The notes under the pieces were generated by a model, which was given only the letters and a program-made list of their open reading frames with translations, had not been told where the DNA came from and made no database searches. 64,000 nucleotides of DNA from positions 34,602 to 98,601 of the forward strand of contig NZ_LFXL01000037.1 of assembly GCF_001270745.1 (NCBI RefSeq), written 5' to 3'. The stretch is from Jiangella muralis. GTDB lineage: Bacteria; Actinomycetota; Actinomycetes; Jiangellales; Jiangellaceae. Shown here piece after piece: positions 27,801-35,290 of the stretch. The position numbers and the translations under genes are program-made. How positions within the stretch are numbered: the first letter of the stretch is position 1; each line of letters opens with the position of its first letter.

Positions 27801-28209
27801 TCGGCGTGTCGCCGGTCGGCGGATCGACCCGGGTGTGGTCGCCACGGTAGTCAGTCGTCGTCCGCCACTTCTCCGTGTTGCTCTCGTAGAAGGCCGAGAC
27901 GATCTCGCGCCCGGCGCCGTCGTAGGTCATCCGGGTACTCGCGGGCACGACGCCGGTCGGCAGGAACATCCTCGCCGAAGCCGCCTGCGAGTTGTAGTAC
28001 GGACCGTTGACCTCGACGGCGAGCCCGCGCGAGTCGTACGCGGTGTCGACGACCAGGCGGCCGGGCTCGGCCTCGCTCGCCGACGGGGTCTGCGTCTGCA
28101 GGATGCGCCCGAAGCCGTCGAACAGCTCGTAGCCGATCGCCTGGGCACCCGTCGGCAGCAGGGTCTTGGTCGCAACGGTGCTGGCGGCGTCGTTGTCGAC
28201 GGTGTAGAC
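24808..28209 (-). CDS. RHS/YD-repeat toxin, C-terminal half with Hint domain and toxin tip
   Basis: In frame with the gene upstream but separated from it by one TAG (28210-28212). The frame holds 1133 codons; the first ATG is 27969 (1053 residues). YD repeats (YDLRGRQVEKTD, YDALGRKTSTHQG and others) lead to the RHS core end: DRDPFGNYRGSTG, ARAYDPTIGRFLSVDPI, NGYAYANNSPVTGSDPTGL. Then comes a Hint-type autoprocessing domain from ACGMKSFAGTTLVLM (about residue 808 of the ATG form) through DVEVGDEVVATDP and TTTEDHPFWN to DIHTYHVGEDDVLVHN. The last 105 residues are the toxin: MFRNVDEAEFDSIAGTGQFS, EGKWFATRGEHADQWG, GIGPGWYANGDQLNLIN. The toxin tip vaguely recalls ADP-ribosyltransferase-like folds, but this is not certain. 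Coupled to the immunity gene by ATGA. Confidence 0.8.
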   Translation of the reverse strand, partial: VYTVDNDAASTVATKTLLPTGAQAIGYELFDGFGRILQTQTPSASEAEPGRLVVDTAYDSRGLAVEVNGPYYNSQAASARMFLPTGVVPASTRMTYDGAGREIVSAFYESNTEKWRTTTDYRGDHTRVDPPTGDTPTAVFHDARGRAQRLLQYHGSSPAGANDQTRYTYTPAGQLATVTDAAGNVWSYEYDLRGRQVEKTDPDTGTAQLTYDVAGQLTSTTDAENRTLAYTYDALGRKTSTHQGSVTSTAIAEWRYDTLELGQPTLSFRREGTSTYTTAITGYDDAYRPLGSRVSISATEGALAGQYSFSNSYNPDGSVATTTMPAIGGLPAETLQHRYEATGVEDWMYGYNTYAVDTIWSPYGEMLRRGQGQYGTASWQTNQYEAGTRRLLRSRIDREDQSVYSDLRYAYDPAGNVTRIADLPSGGTADVQCFRYDYLRRLTKAFTATDTGCDTPDLPPTSGGTDNYHHDYTYDLTGNRTSLVRTRLSSAGTENLATTTYAYPAAGSPQPHTLTSSTAGSTTTSYTYDATGNTLTAGGKSYTWDVEGRVKTATTSAGASSFVYTADGDRLVRRNPDKVTIYLPGHDLELDRATNAVSARRYYSFGGQTISVRSPSGGLQDLYADHNGSADTAIDADSSSVKNMDRDPFGNYRGSTGSVGTFPTDRGFHTGIEDDATGLIQMGARAYDPTIGRFLSVDPIIDHQNPQQMNGYAYANNSPVTGSDPTGLFPSNQPGTRAATYGGVVAKQPPSTANPVGKQPSGQGLQSGHTNYGPAASGYGIAPVTHTYSGPSTPATSFVPLEQAIAQARHRPTGGFLDSLGPIGWLIGADDFVNCFQGDAVACLWAGSNFIPGAAVARTAIRTTNHVIDGVRAADNVADELATAARACGMKSFAGTTLVLMGDGTRKAIQDVEVGDEVVATDPETGEQAAKSVTHVWVHEDTLVNLEVDGTTITTTEDHPFWNASEQEFQDAAAIDTDDSVLTADGRLLTVGGIDGASAYDGLAYNLTITDIHTYHVGEDDVLVHNTCDDSVRMFRNVDEAEFDSIAGTGQFSPGPGMMEGKWFATRGEHADQWGASLNQGRGVTVETRIPSSVADTLHYEGRKLDGIGPGWYANGDQLNLINQHMDGIRLWR

Positions 28210-31200
28210 CTACTCGGTCGTCGGGGTCTGGCTGGTCGTGCGGTCGGTGCCCCACACCTTGAGTAGCCGGCCGAGTGCGTCGTAACGCAGCGTGGTCGTG
28301 CGGTTGTTGGGGTCGACCACGGTGACCGGGTTGCCGTGGTGGGTGGTCATCGTCGTCGACGACACGTGTCCGGCCGGGTTGGTGGTGGTGATCTTCTGCG
28401 TCAGCCCGGTGGAGACGTTGGTGTAGGCCATCGTCGTCGTGCGGTTCAGTGCGTCGACCGACGAGGTCGGCCGCCCGTAGCCGTCGTAGGTGGACGCGCC
28501 CGCCGCGACATACACCGGCCCGGACGCCCACGAGTCCAGCTCCTCGGTCAGCGTCACGTTGCCCCGGCTGGGCGCCGCGCCCACCGCGCCGCCGTCATAG
28601 CCGAACCGCTGGTCGGTCACCACCTGGCTCGGCCGGGTCGGCGTGACGTCGCACTCGACGGACACCGTCTCGACCCGCGACGGCCGGTCGACGATGTGCG
28701 CGGTGGTGTTGCGCGCGTACGTCGTACGGGCACACAGGTCGTCCGTGGTGGTCGACGTGTCGCCGCGGTCGTCGGTCTGGGTGCGCATTCCGTAGGAGTC
28801 GTAGGTGTGGACGACGTCGGTCGTGCGCCAGCCCGCGTTGGGCAGCTTGGCGGTGAACGTCCGTGTCCGCCGCAGGTCGACGATGTGGGCGGTGTCGGTG
28901 CCGTCGGACGCGGTGGCGGCCGAGATCCACGGGTCGTTGATGGCCTTCGAGACGATCTGGTCACCGTCATAGGTGATCGTCTCGCGGACGAACCCGGCCA
29001 ACCGCTCGTGGTCCGCGATGGCGGCGCCCTCGGAGTCGACGACGTCGACGTTGCGGGTGCCGCTGGGCAGGTGGTCGCCGTCCATGCCGCGCATGTAGAG
29101 CGTCGACGTCCTGATCGGCTCACGGTTCAGTTCGCCGGCGCCGACGGTGGTGACGACGGTCCCGTAGCCGCGCCAGTCGCCCCAGGTGCGCTGGTCCTCC
29201 GGGACCAGTTCGCTGTCCTGGTACGCCCACGCCGGCTCGCCCTCGTAGGTGTAGTGCGTCTCCTGGGCGAGACCGCTCCGGAACAGATCGTCGGCCACGA
29301 CGGAGCTGACCAGGTACTTGTGGAACCAGTGCCGTTCCGGGTCGGCCGCGCCCTCGGGCGTGTAGAAGACCGGGAAACAGTTCATCGTGTTCGACTGGGG
29401 TGCGCTCGGCACGGTCGACGGTGTGCACTCCGTGTCGGTGTAGTTGACCGCGATCCGGCCGCCCGTCTCGTTCCGGATCGTGCGCACCCGCCACTTGTTC
29501 AGGGGCGGTGCGTTGTCGATGCCGTCGACGCGGTTGGGCAGGCTCTCGCCGTGGAACACCACGCCGGGCAGCTCGACGCTGCCGTCGGCCAGCCCGGTGT
29601 GCGTGATCCGGCCGAGCCAGAGAGCGCGGGCCGACCCGTCGCCGGTGCTGGGGTACTGGTGCCCCAGTGTCCACTGGTCTGCCTCGGCGTAGCTGCCGCC
29701 AGACAGCACCTGAGTGGTGATGGTGGTCAGCCGCTTGCGGCTGAAGAAGGTCGGCGAGACCCGGGTGGTGCAGGTCGAGGTGGACGTGCAGATCTGGTCG
29801 AACGGCACGTCCGGCCAAGCGTGCGCCGTCGACGCCGTCGGATTCCCGGTGCAGTCGATCGACGACGACGGGTTGCAGCGTTCGGTGACGCCGAAGACCA
29901 CCTTCGCCGGCGCCGTCGTCGTGTGCGAGGTGCCCACCCGCTCGCCGTACTCGATCATCGAGAGGTAGCCGCCGCGGGTGTAGGCCACCGAGACGTCGTC
30001 CAGGTTCTGGCCGTACCGGTTGCTCTCCTTGACGTAGGAGTAGGTGATGGTGTTGCCGTCGGTGTCCACGACGTAGTCGAGGTTCCAGCGCCAGGCCTGC
30101 TGGCAGAACGAGTCCGCGAACGCGGTCGCCCGGCACGGCTCGCCGGCGTGGTTGCCGGCGACCGGCACGGTGAACGCCGAGTTGGTCGGCGCCGTGTCGG
30201 CGGCATCCCGTTTGTGAAGGCCGAAGTAATACTGCGTGCCGTCGGTCGTGGTGACCCGCCAGTGCTCGCCGTCGTTGTCGCCGTTCGCCGCGCCGGTCAG
30301 GTGCTCGATGCGCGATCCGTCGTCGTTGAGCGGGCGCCAGGTCTGCCCGTCCGCGTCGAGGATCATCTCGGTCGCCGTACCGTTGAGCGACAGGAACACC
30401 GAACTGCTCTTCCAGCACAGGTCACCGGTCTTGCGGGTGTTGTTGGCGCCCGAGCCCATGTCGTCGGCGCATGCGGCGAAGCGCCGCTCGATGTACCCGG
30501 GGTCCAGGGTGTGCCCCTCACCGATCCACGAGGTCTGGTTGTTCGTGGAGCTCACCCGGCCGTCGACCGAGGCCGAGGAGTAGTCGATGGACAACGTCGG
30601 GTTCAGTCCACCGGCCGTCGGCGGGACCCGCAGTGGGTAGGCCCAGGTGAAGGCGCCCGACGAGCCGCCACCGGACCAGCTCGACGACGGTGCCAGCGAC
30701 GTCGCCTTGTAGTCGCCCTGTGGGCCGGACGGCGCGGCCGCGACGGCGAACCAGCCACCGCCGTCGGTGGCGACGTCGGCGGCGACGGTCTTCGCCGTGA
30801 CGTCATTGTCCGACGCCAGCGGCGTCAGCTCACAGATCGTGATCGGGTCGGCCGCGGGGTCGCACGGCGTGATCTGGTAGAGCACCAGCCGCGATCCGTA
30901 GGCGGCACCGTAGGTCGTGAACTGGGAGTAGTTCACCGCGATCTGGACGTCGCCGGTGAGCGTGGTGCCGGCGGCCGCGGGGGCGACCTGGAGCATCATG
31001 CCAGGCAGCTCCGCCGCCTCGACCACGGTCTGGTCCACCTTGCGCACCTGCAGGTCGGTGCCCGGTGCCACGGCGCCGGGAGCCTGCGAGGCCGCAACGG
31101 TCACGGGCAGCCCGGTCGCTGCGGTCGGCTCGGTCGCCAGCCGGACGGTGGCCTGCGTGGCGGCCGGCCACGTGGCGGCGGCCGGGGCCGCGAACACCGG

Positions 31201-34176
31201 CTCGCTCGGTGGGTTGACGACGACCGGCGGGCCGGTGCCGGCGATGGAGGCGGTCCGCTGGAAGTCCGGTGCCGCGACGTCCTCCGGGAGATCGGGGACG
31301 GACTGTGAGTCGTTCATGACCCGCTGGACGCTCTGCGCGTCGAGTGGCGCGGGGTAGATGCGGACGTCGTCGATGCTGCCCCGCCAACCCTCGACGCCGG
31401 AGCCGCCGACCTGGCCTCCACCGATCCGCATCGGACCGGAGAACGGGTGCGTTTGGGCGACGTTCGTGGCCTGAGCGGCCTGATCGCCGTTGACGAACAG
31501 CGTGAACGTCTTGGCGGTCGCGTCGTAGACGGCCGCGAGATGGGTCCAGGTGTTCGTGGCGACGGCCGGAGAGCTCGCCGACACGATGGTGAGCGGTGGC
31601 GACGACGCCGCGTCGGAGCGAGCGGCGATCGCGGCCCACCTACCGCCGGAGTAGCCGAGCCGGAATCCCGAGACGTACTGTCCGTCCTGGCTCACCGCGG
31701 TTCGGTTCGAAGCGGTGTCCGTGAGCCGGACCCATGCGGTCGCGGTGTAGCCGACGAGATCGTCCTGGAGCACCGGGGCGTCTGTGACGCCGACGCCCGC
31801 GGTCGCGGTGAAGTCGAGCGAGCTGCTGGCCGGGTTGGCAGCGCCACGCCAGTCCGCGCCCCAGTCCGGTGTCGCCCGAGTCAGCGTGTGGCCGCTGCCG
31901 GTCTGGTCGGCCACGGTCGCGCCGCTGCCCTCGTTCATCAGCCAGACGGCGATCGGGTCGCTGCCGCCGACCATGAACACATAGGTGGCGTGGCCGCTGA
32001 CGTTGCCGGCGCGGTCGACGCTCTGGACGTAGAGGGTGTTGACGCCGAACTGCGTTGGTGCGAGGTTGACGCTCGCGGGGCCGCCCAGGGTGGCGTTGTC
32101 CACCGCCTTGTTCAGCGCATCGCTGTTGAGCGAGTAGTTGTAGCGGTCGACGTCGGACACCCCGTTGGCGCCGAACGTGAACGTCCCGGACTGGCCGACG
32201 CCGCCGGCCCACTGCTCTTCCGGATACTGCGACGAGGTGATGGTCGGCGGCTGGCTCGGCGGGACGGTGTCGACCGTCAGCTCGCAGCTCTGGCTCCAGC
32301 CGCTCCAGGCGCTGTCGTCGGTCGCCTTCACTCGCCACTGATAGGTCCCGTCACTCAGCGCGGGGAGCTGGATGCTCATCCGGCCCTGCGCCCGTAGCGA
32401 CGTGGAGAGCGCCCACCACGCGCTCGTCGTGGGCGCGGTGCGGCGGTACTCCAGCCACATGCGGACGTTCTGCGGATCGGGATCGGTCACGGTCGCCCAG
32501 GCGATCGGGGTGTTGTCGGGGACGAAGGGCCGCGCGGAGCCTGCGACGCAGTCGGTCTCGGGCGAGCTGGTCTCCAGGCTGGTGGGCACCCGGGGGTAGG
32601 TATTGAACTCCACGGTGAGGACGGGGTACATGGTGCGCGCGGGGTCCGTGACGTTCTCGAACCGGCGCCAGCCGTCCCGATCGCCCTCGTCGGCCGAGCG
32701 CAACCCCAGGGTGAACGCGGCCCAGCCCTCAGCAGCGGCCGTCGTGGCGATGGAGGTCGCGTTCCACTCGGTACGGACCGGGTTGCTGCAGACGTCCTCG
32801 TGGCCGTGCGCGCGAGTCGCCGTCGCGACGTGCGTCCGCATCGGCGGGCCCGGCCAGCCGGTCTCCGGCCGGATGCCGTCGGTGAACCACAGTTGAACGC
32901 CCGGACCGTACGACGCGAGGTCGCAGTCCCAGTTCGGCGAGTGGACCTGCCGATGGGCGAAGGTCGCGGAGATGATCTGCTTGCCGGCCAGGCCGCGATA
33001 GTCGACGGCGTAGAAGACCCGCGACACCTTGTTCTGCGAAGTCCAGCCGTCGTAGCCGACGCGGGCTTCCTCGGTCGCGCTGTTGTAGAACGTGTAGCCG
33101 TTGGACCACACCATGTGCCAGTACTGGTGGTAGCGGGATGCCGACGGGTCGATGACCACCGGGAACACCGTCTCGGGGTCGGTGAGCAGGTTCTGGTCCG
33201 GCGTGATCGTCAGCGTGTCGCCCTGGACCTCGATCGGCATGACGGCGGAGGCCTCGCCCTCGCCGCGGCCCACCACGTCGGCCGACGGCGGCTCGGGGGC
33301 CGGCACCGCTTCGACGGAACCGTCCGTCGTCCGCGTCAGCCGCCCCGTCATCGACGCCGGCTCCGGGGCGGACTCCCACATCCGCGGCACGGGCACCGTG
33401 AAGGCCGGTTTGCCGTCAGCACGGTTGATCATCAGCCCGCCGGTGTCGTCCGGCGTGGGCTGCAGGCCAGCGCTGGTCTGCAGCGGGAAGCCGATCTCGG
33501 CCAGCGCCGGGTTGGCCGCCGCCTCCGGCGTCTTCACGACGAGGTACTGGCTGAAACCGCTCACGCCGGCATCGACCACCAGGTCCACACCAGGGAGCAC
33601 CTCGGAATAGGTGGCCGTGGCGCCGCCGAGCACCGGCTCGGGCAGCGCCCCCGGCCAGCCCAGCGACATCCACTCACCGCCCTCGGCGATCCGGACCAGC
33701 GGGGCGTCCGCGCCGCCGCCGGAGAGCACGACATCGGTCGGCGTCGCGGTGGTGGCGACGGTGCCGTCGGGCCGCGCGACCAGTGTCGGGTCGACGCCCT
33801 GCCAGTCGCCGGCGCTGTCGCGGACCCGGACCGGGACCGGCGACAACTCGGCCGTCTGCGTCCCGTCCGGGTTGACGAAGTAGGTGTTCCGGTCGGTGCG
33901 GGCCTCTTCGACCTCGACCCGCTCACCGGACTCGGCGGCCTCCGCCAGGGCGACCTCCGTCGCAGCGCCGATCCGCAGCCCGAGGTTCGGCCTGGCCTTC
34001 GGCCCCGGATCGGCCGGTTCGGCCTCTGGTCCGAGCACCGGTTCCGGCGGCGCGGTGGCTTCCACCGCGGCGGCCGGGTCCGGCCCCGGAAAGCCGCCGA
34101 CGACCAGTGCGCTCAGCGCCGCGACAACGGCTGCATTGACACCAAGGACCCGAGCAGACAGCAAAGAACGCCCCAC
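28210..34176 (-). CDS. RHS/YD-repeat toxin, N-terminal half with LamG and TcdB/SpvB-like region
   Basis: About 1988 residues from GTG 34176 (VGRSLLSARVLGVN), followed by a hydrophobic export signal (AAVVAALSALVVGGF). Contains a beta-rich leader region, a fibronectin-like linker near residue 640 (VDTVPPSQPPTITSS), a LamG/concanavalin-like jellyroll at about 755-950 (TATAWVRLTD, TFTLFVNGDQAAQ, GSIDDVRIYPAPL), an SpvB/TcdB-like start (TLSIDYSSASVDGRVSS) near 1200, and YD repeats to the end. It stops at TAG 28212-28210 in the middle of a YD repeat, and the same frame continues for 1133 more codons. It is therefore the front part of one giant secreted toxin (about 3,120 codons) cut by a nonsense codon. 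Alone it would make a secreted shell without toxin. The start is uncertain; other GTG codons lie just upstream. Confidence 0.8.
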   Translation of the reverse strand: MGRSLLSARVLGVNAAVVAALSALVVGGFPGPDPAAAVEATAPPEPVLGPEAEPADPGPKARPNLGLRIGAATEVALAEAAESGERVEVEEARTDRNTYFVNPDGTQTAELSPVPVRVRDSAGDWQGVDPTLVARPDGTVATTATPTDVVLSGGGADAPLVRIAEGGEWMSLGWPGALPEPVLGGATATYSEVLPGVDLVVDAGVSGFSQYLVVKTPEAAANPALAEIGFPLQTSAGLQPTPDDTGGLMINRADGKPAFTVPVPRMWESAPEPASMTGRLTRTTDGSVEAVPAPEPPSADVVGRGEGEASAVMPIEVQGDTLTITPDQNLLTDPETVFPVVIDPSASRYHQYWHMVWSNGYTFYNSATEEARVGYDGWTSQNKVSRVFYAVDYRGLAGKQIISATFAHRQVHSPNWDCDLASYGPGVQLWFTDGIRPETGWPGPPMRTHVATATRAHGHEDVCSNPVRTEWNATSIATTAAAEGWAAFTLGLRSADEGDRDGWRRFENVTDPARTMYPVLTVEFNTYPRVPTSLETSSPETDCVAGSARPFVPDNTPIAWATVTDPDPQNVRMWLEYRRTAPTTSAWWALSTSLRAQGRMSIQLPALSDGTYQWRVKATDDSAWSGWSQSCELTVDTVPPSQPPTITSSQYPEEQWAGGVGQSGTFTFGANGVSDVDRYNYSLNSDALNKAVDNATLGGPASVNLAPTQFGVNTLYVQSVDRAGNVSGHATYVFMVGGSDPIAVWLMNEGSGATVADQTGSGHTLTRATPDWGADWRGAANPASSSLDFTATAGVGVTDAPVLQDDLVGYTATAWVRLTDTASNRTAVSQDGQYVSGFRLGYSGGRWAAIAARSDAASSPPLTIVSASSPAVATNTWTHLAAVYDATAKTFTLFVNGDQAAQATNVAQTHPFSGPMRIGGGQVGGSGVEGWRGSIDDVRIYPAPLDAQSVQRVMNDSQSVPDLPEDVAAPDFQRTASIAGTGPPVVVNPPSEPVFAAPAAATWPAATQATVRLATEPTAATGLPVTVAASQAPGAVAPGTDLQVRKVDQTVVEAAELPGMMLQVAPAAAGTTLTGDVQIAVNYSQFTTYGAAYGSRLVLYQITPCDPAADPITICELTPLASDNDVTAKTVAADVATDGGGWFAVAAAPSGPQGDYKATSLAPSSSWSGGGSSGAFTWAYPLRVPPTAGGLNPTLSIDYSSASVDGRVSSTNNQTSWIGEGHTLDPGYIERRFAACADDMGSGANNTRKTGDLCWKSSSVFLSLNGTATEMILDADGQTWRPLNDDGSRIEHLTGAANGDNDGEHWRVTTTDGTQYYFGLHKRDAADTAPTNSAFTVPVAGNHAGEPCRATAFADSFCQQAWRWNLDYVVDTDGNTITYSYVKESNRYGQNLDDVSVAYTRGGYLSMIEYGERVGTSHTTTAPAKVVFGVTERCNPSSSIDCTGNPTASTAHAWPDVPFDQICTSTSTCTTRVSPTFFSRKRLTTITTQVLSGGSYAEADQWTLGHQYPSTGDGSARALWLGRITHTGLADGSVELPGVVFHGESLPNRVDGIDNAPPLNKWRVRTIRNETGGRIAVNYTDTECTPSTVPSAPQSNTMNCFPVFYTPEGAADPERHWFHKYLVSSVVADDLFRSGLAQETHYTYEGEPAWAYQDSELVPEDQRTWGDWRGYGTVVTTVGAGELNREPIRTSTLYMRGMDGDHLPSGTRNVDVVDSEGAAIADHERLAGFVRETITYDGDQIVSKAINDPWISAATASDGTDTAHIVDLRRTRTFTAKLPNAGWRTTDVVHTYDSYGMRTQTDDRGDTSTTTDDLCARTTYARNTTAHIVDRPSRVETVSVECDVTPTRPSQVVTDQRFGYDGGAVGAAPSRGNVTLTEELDSWASGPVYVAAGASTYDGYGRPTSSVDALNRTTTMAYTNVSTGLTQKITTTNPAGHVSSTTMTTHHGNPVTVVDPNNRTTTLRYDALGRLLKVWGTDRTTSQTPTTE

Positions 34177-34490
34177 CCTGCACACCCCGCCCCATACATA
34201 ACGACGATCCGCCCAAAACGCCGGTAATGGACGCAAATCCTGGCGGTCAGGAGCGCTCAGCGTCAAGACCTGTACGTAGGCAACAGGCAAATTTTGGGAA
34301 CTTATGACTCAGTGCGGGGCCAAGGCGGCAACCGATGACGCTCGCCGTCGGCGGTGGAGGTGAGCGACGACTGGCCGCTCGTGTTCGTGCCGCCGGCACA
34401 ACGTCCCGCGGGGGTTTCGCGTCGAAGCTGGCGCGCCGGGTCTTCTGGCTCGGCCTTCGTTGCCAGCCGATCGCGTCAGCGCCGAAGGCC
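34177..34490. other. Intergenic region upstream of the RHS gene
   Basis: 314 bp between the RHS start and the MIP gene stop. On the minus strand TTGACG (34266-34261) could be a -35 box for the RHS gene, with no clear -10 at 17-18 bp. A locally AT-rich stretch lies at about 34283-34305. I saw no gene, repeat copy or terminator-like stem. Confidence 0.35.
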
Positions 34491-35210
34491 TCAGGGGAGC
34501 AGTGACGAGCCGGGAGGAGGCGGCAGATGTCCGGATTCGGCACCTCGCCGCCCAGCGACGGCGTCGCCAGGTGCGATGACGAACTGATAGAGCGCCCACG
34601 CCAGGACCGCGCCGGCCAGCGGACCGCCCAGCCAGGTCGCCACCGCGTCCCATTCGCCGCCGATGACAGCCGGCCCGAAACCGCGAGCGGGGTTCAGCGC
34701 GCCGCCGGTCAACGGCGCGATGGCGAAGAACCCGGCCGCGACCGTCAGCCCGATCGCCATGGGATAGACAGAGGCTGGAGCCCGCCGGTCGACCACCGAA
34801 CCGAGGTAGGCCAGGACGAGGATGAACGTGGCGACGGCCTCGGCCGTGATCGCGCCGCCGACACCGATGTTGTCGGCGACGGCGGGGGTGCCCGCCTGGA
34901 CCACCTCGCGGTCGGAGACCAGCATCACGAGCAGCGCTCCTGCCGCAGCGCCCAGGAACTGGGCGATCCAGTAGGCCACTGCCGCGAGTATGTCGATCTT
35001 CTTCCCGAGCAGCAGCGCCAGGGTGACGGCCGGGTTGAAGTGCCCGCCGGAGACGTGTCCGAGGGACGAGACCAGTGCCGCCGTTCCCAGGCCGTAGGCG
35101 AGCGCCGCCGGTATGAGACCGGGGCCGATCATGATGACGGTGACGGTCAGTACGACCAGCACGAAGGTGCCGAACGCCTCAGCGACCACATTGCGTGTCA
35201 GGCTGTCCAT
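34491..35210 (-). CDS. MIP-family channel (aquaporin/glyceroporin type), copy 1
   Basis: 239 residues with six membrane helices and both half-helix NPA motifs: GHFNPAVTLALL (about residue 57) and GALNPARGFGPAV (about residue 171). Both are intact, so the pore should be functional for water or small neutral solutes. Length is normal. It closely matches the product of 47742-48461 (same SLGHVSGGHFNPA / ALGHVSGGHFNPA block and same PPPGSSLLP / PPPGPSLLP tail). Each copy lies next to an acyltransferase-SGNH gene, so the pair was probably duplicated together. ATG 35210 (MDSLTRNVVAEAFGTF). Confidence 0.92.
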   Translation of the reverse strand: MDSLTRNVVAEAFGTFVLVVLTVTVIMIGPGLIPAALAYGLGTAALVSSLGHVSGGHFNPAVTLALLLGKKIDILAAVAYWIAQFLGAAAGALLVMLVSDREVVQAGTPAVADNIGVGGAITAEAVATFILVLAYLGSVVDRRAPASVYPMAIGLTVAAGFFAIAPLTGGALNPARGFGPAVIGGEWDAVATWLGGPLAGAVLAWALYQFVIAPGDAVAGRRGAESGHLPPPPGSSLLP

Positions 35211-35290
35211 ACCTCGACCCCTCCCTCGTGGTACGGCGACGGGCCGAAGGCCGGGTCGCAGCGTCTCGCATCGTACCTAGGCCGCCGGCC

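Noticed and set aside
28210..28212. Programmed stop-codon readthrough or pyrrolysine-type recoding in the RHS gene
   Set aside because: No recoding element or associated genes are seen; a nonsense mutation or sequencing error is the simpler explanation.
34177..34490. Possible small genes upstream of the RHS gene
   Set aside because: Short frames there lack ribosome-binding sites and show no coding composition.
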